From: Nocardia flavorosea NBRC 108225
GTDB taxonomy: Bacteria > Actinomycetota > Actinomycetes > Mycobacteriales > Mycobacteriaceae
Assembly: GCF_001613385.1 (NCBI RefSeq)
Contig: NZ_BDCG01000012.1
Location: 62,001 to 126,000 of the forward strand
Direction: 5' to 3'
Length of the DNA: 64,000 nucleotides
Numbering within the stretch: the stretch's first letter is position 1; the number at the start of each line of letters is the position of its first letter. The notes under the pieces are model-generated. The model had not been told where the DNA came from, did no database searches, and saw only the letters and a list, made by a program, of their open reading frames with translations. The position numbers and the translations under genes were made by a program. Shown one piece after another: positions 61,892-64,000 of this stretch.

Positions 61892-62965
61892 ATGAAGCAC
61901 GCACCTGTATTTCCCAAAGGTCGTGATCTGGATACCACCGCCACGGTCCTGCATACGTGGCTGGCGGCACGGCACGAGGTCACCGCCGTCGAGATCGACG
62001 ATCCGGCCTACCCACAGGGTGCCGGAGTTTCCAACGAGACAGTTTTCGTCCGGCTGCATTCCGGCCGGGGCATCGAACAGGTGGTGCTACGAGTCGCGCC
62101 GGCGGCCGAACACCAGATGTTCCTCGATCCCAGGTTCCATATTCAGCACCAGATCCTGGTGGCCCTGCGGCAACACAGTGACGTGCGGGTTGCGGAACCC
62201 TTGTGGCTGGAAGAGGATCCGTCGGTGCTCGGCCGGCCGTTCTATCTGATGCGACGGGTCTCCGGCTCGGTGCCGGTCAGTATGCCCGTGTACAACCTGT
62301 CCGGGTTTCTTGCCGACGCCACCCCCGCGCAGCGGCGGGCGTTGTGGGAAGACGCGATGGGCCAGCTGGCCGCAATCCACCGGGTTCCCGTCGATGTCGT
62401 CGATTTCGTCGACCGGCCCGAATACGGGACCTCGGGCAACCAGCAGCAACTCGCCTATTGGAGCGCCCACGCGCACTGGACACTCGAGGAGAATGTTCCG
62501 GATACGGTCCATGCTCTGCTGCAGTGGCTCACCGACAATCAGCCTGCGGCGTCCGTACCGGGGCTGTCGTGGGGCGATGCCCGCATCGGCAACATCGCAT
62601 TCGGACCGGACTTCCGTGTCACCGCGGTCATGGACTGGGAGCAGGCGTCGATGGCCGGCCCGGTCGCCGACCTCGCCTGGTGGCTGGTGTTCGACGAAGC
62701 ACACAGCACCGGCCTGGGTGTCCCCCGGCTCGACGGGCTCGGAACACGGGACGAGACGATCGAGCTGTGGCAGGACCTGACCGGGCTACGGGCCGGCGAT
62801 CTGCGGTGGCACGAGGTGTTCGCCTGCCTCAAAGCGGGTCTGCTCAGCCTTCGCACCCGGCGGGTCCTCCGGCTGCCGCCGGTCGATACCGGCACCCGGC
62901 GATACTCCTTCCTGCGGCACGCCTGCGAACTGGTGGGGATTCCCGAACCCCAGGAGGGATTGTGA
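61892..62965 (+). CDS. APH-fold phosphotransferase (ACAD10/11 kinase-domain-like)
   Basis: 357 residues. The protein-kinase-like fold has the catalytic loop as LSWGDARIGNIAF (Trp in place of His in HGDxxxxN) and the metal Asp in VMDWEQASMAGP. Proteins of this type in acyl-CoA catabolic operons are more likely to phosphorylate hydroxyacyl-CoA intermediates than antibiotics; the kinase domain of human ACAD10/11 does so on 4-hydroxyacyl-CoAs. Start ATG 61892; GTGA overlap with the next gene. Confidence 0.88.
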   Translation: MKHAPVFPKGRDLDTTATVLHTWLAARHEVTAVEIDDPAYPQGAGVSNETVFVRLHSGRGIEQVVLRVAPAAEHQMFLDPRFHIQHQILVALRQHSDVRVAEPLWLEEDPSVLGRPFYLMRRVSGSVPVSMPVYNLSGFLADATPAQRRALWEDAMGQLAAIHRVPVDVVDFVDRPEYGTSGNQQQLAYWSAHAHWTLEENVPDTVHALLQWLTDNQPAASVPGLSWGDARIGNIAFGPDFRVTAVMDWEQASMAGPVADLAWWLVFDEAHSTGLGVPRLDGLGTRDETIELWQDLTGLRAGDLRWHEVFACLKAGLLSLRTRRVLRLPPVDTGTRRYSFLRHACELVGIPEPQEGL

Positions 62966-63999
62966 CCACACCGGCCGAACCCGCACCGTTCGACGAAGCG
63001 GTCGTGCTGTCACCCGAATGGCTGGCCCGCATCTTGGAATCCGGCCATCCCGGCGTGGTTCCGGCGGCGGCCGAGGTGGTGGAGCGGATCGAGACGGTGG
63101 CCACCAAATTGCGTTTCCGAGTGACCTACGCGCAGCAAGCCGGCGCTCCCCCGGCGCTGTGCGCCAAGGGGTATTTCAACCCGCGCCACCGCCGCGGTTC
63201 CCGGGCCGAAGCGGACTTCTACCGGGACTTCGCCCACGATCTCCCGGTCCGGACCCCGCCGTGCGTGCACGCCGCCGTGGACGAGGACACCGGACACGCA
63301 CTGGTGCTCATGCACGATCTGGTGGCGGCGGGCGCCCGGTTTCTCGACCCACTGGTCGGATACCGCGCCGCCCAGGCCGCGGAAACCCTGGATCAGCTCG
63401 CCGCCCTGCACGCGGCGACCTGGGATGACAAGCGGCCGGACGCGAGTGGGCTGTTTCCACCGCGCCTGGCCTCACTTGCCGGCCATATGACCGTCGAAAC
63501 GCTTCAACCACTCCTCGACGACGGCCGGGCAGCCGGTATTCCCGACGATGTTCGGCGTGCGGACCGGCTGCTTGCGGCCATGGCGGCCATGGACACCTTG
63601 GGCAATTCTTCCGCGCGGTGCCTGGTCCACGGCGATCTGCACGCCGGCAATATCTACGAACTGCCCGACGGGAGACCGGGTCTCATCGACTGGCAGGTGG
63701 TACAGAGCGGCCATTGGGCCCAGGATATCGCCTACCATCTGGCAACCGTCCTGCCCCCGGACGAGCTCGCCCGGACCGAGCGCGATCTGCTCGAGCACTA
63801 CCTGCACCGGCTGGCCGCCCACGGAGTCGAACCGCCGGATCGGGAACACGCGTGGTGGATGTATCGAGCACATTTGCCGTACGGGCTGTACCTGTGGTCG
63901 ATGACCCGCGCGGTCGACCGGCCGATCATCGAGCACCTCACCGGCCGACTCGCCACCGCGGTCGCGCGGCACAAGAGCCTCGATCTTCTCGAGGTCTGA
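62962..63999 (+). CDS. APH-fold phosphotransferase, second of a tandem pair
   Basis: 345 residues. The canonical catalytic loop LVHGDLHAGNIYEL and metal-Asp LIDWQVVQSG are present. It is clearly diverged from the preceding kinase, so the pair is not a recent duplication. GTG 62962 overlaps the upstream stop. The stop is at 63997-63999, one base before the window end; the operon may continue beyond. Confidence 0.9.
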   Translation: MTTPAEPAPFDEAVVLSPEWLARILESGHPGVVPAAAEVVERIETVATKLRFRVTYAQQAGAPPALCAKGYFNPRHRRGSRAEADFYRDFAHDLPVRTPPCVHAAVDEDTGHALVLMHDLVAAGARFLDPLVGYRAAQAAETLDQLAALHAATWDDKRPDASGLFPPRLASLAGHMTVETLQPLLDDGRAAGIPDDVRRADRLLAAMAAMDTLGNSSARCLVHGDLHAGNIYELPDGRPGLIDWQVVQSGHWAQDIAYHLATVLPPDELARTERDLLEHYLHRLAAHGVEPPDREHAWWMYRAHLPYGLYLWSMTRAVDRPIIEHLTGRLATAVARHKSLDLLEV

Positions 64000-64000
64000 A

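Overview
The window is high-GC actinobacterial DNA. GTG and TTG starts are frequent, ATGA/GTGA gene overlaps are common, and many TetR regulators are divergently transcribed. An IdeR-type iron box, an alkB-rubredoxin operon, F420-type and SCP-x-like genes and tandem P450s suggest a mycolic-acid actinomycete, most like Nocardia. The genus is an inference from gene content only. No tRNA, rRNA, CRISPR array or intact transposon was seen.

Region 1 (1-12.2 kb) is the right-hand part of a metallophore gene cluster of the yersiniabactin/coelibactin type. It holds an NRPS with the order ArCP-Cy-A-PCP-Cy (running off the left edge), an O-methyltransferase, a P450, a salicylate synthase, and two exporter-fold ABC half-transporters of the YbtPQ/IrtAB type. 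Fur-family (Zur-like) boxes, not IdeR boxes, lie in front of the NRPS/methyltransferase divergent promoter and in front of the ABC pair. This makes a zinc-responsive metallophore locus a serious hypothesis. A remnant of an FAD enzyme lies inside the cluster.

Region 2 (12.2-25.6 kb) holds a TetR gene, two decayed genes (a beta-propeller protein and a dihydrofolate reductase) and a PucR-type regulator. Next come repeated operator-like sequences before a complete 2-oxoacid (pyruvate/acetoin-type) dehydrogenase operon (E3, E1alpha, E1beta, E2), then a MOCOS-like aminotransferase, an RDD protein and two Ter-family proteins.

Region 3 (25.7-36.2 kb) holds a two-component system and a membrane protein facing a TetR gene across a perfect 28-bp palindrome. 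It also has an hsp20 gene facing a MerR/HspR-like gene across a CIRCE-like element, a STAS protein, and a GH3 glycosidase facing another TetR gene.

Region 4 (36.3-40.6 kb) is an iron-siderophore uptake operon (lipoprotein, FecCD permease, ATPase, MFS) behind an IdeR-type box. Region 5 (40.7-51.5 kb) is an oxidative-catabolism stretch: an SDR, a FAD-enzyme remnant, a P450 lacking ExxR, a Baeyer-Villiger monooxygenase, alkB with two rubredoxins and a divergent TetR. Small conserved genes, a LysR regulator and a luciferase-like monooxygenase follow.

Region 6 (51.5-64 kb) is a tightly coupled CoA-dependent catabolic operon. It encodes a CoA-transferase, a DUF35/thiolase-like (putative aldolase) pair, an aldehyde dehydrogenase, an amidohydrolase, a ferredoxin, an SDR, a P450, a Ddn-like F420 protein, a TetR and two APH-fold kinases. 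On its flank lie a SnoaL-like gene and an internally deleted enoyl-CoA hydratase.
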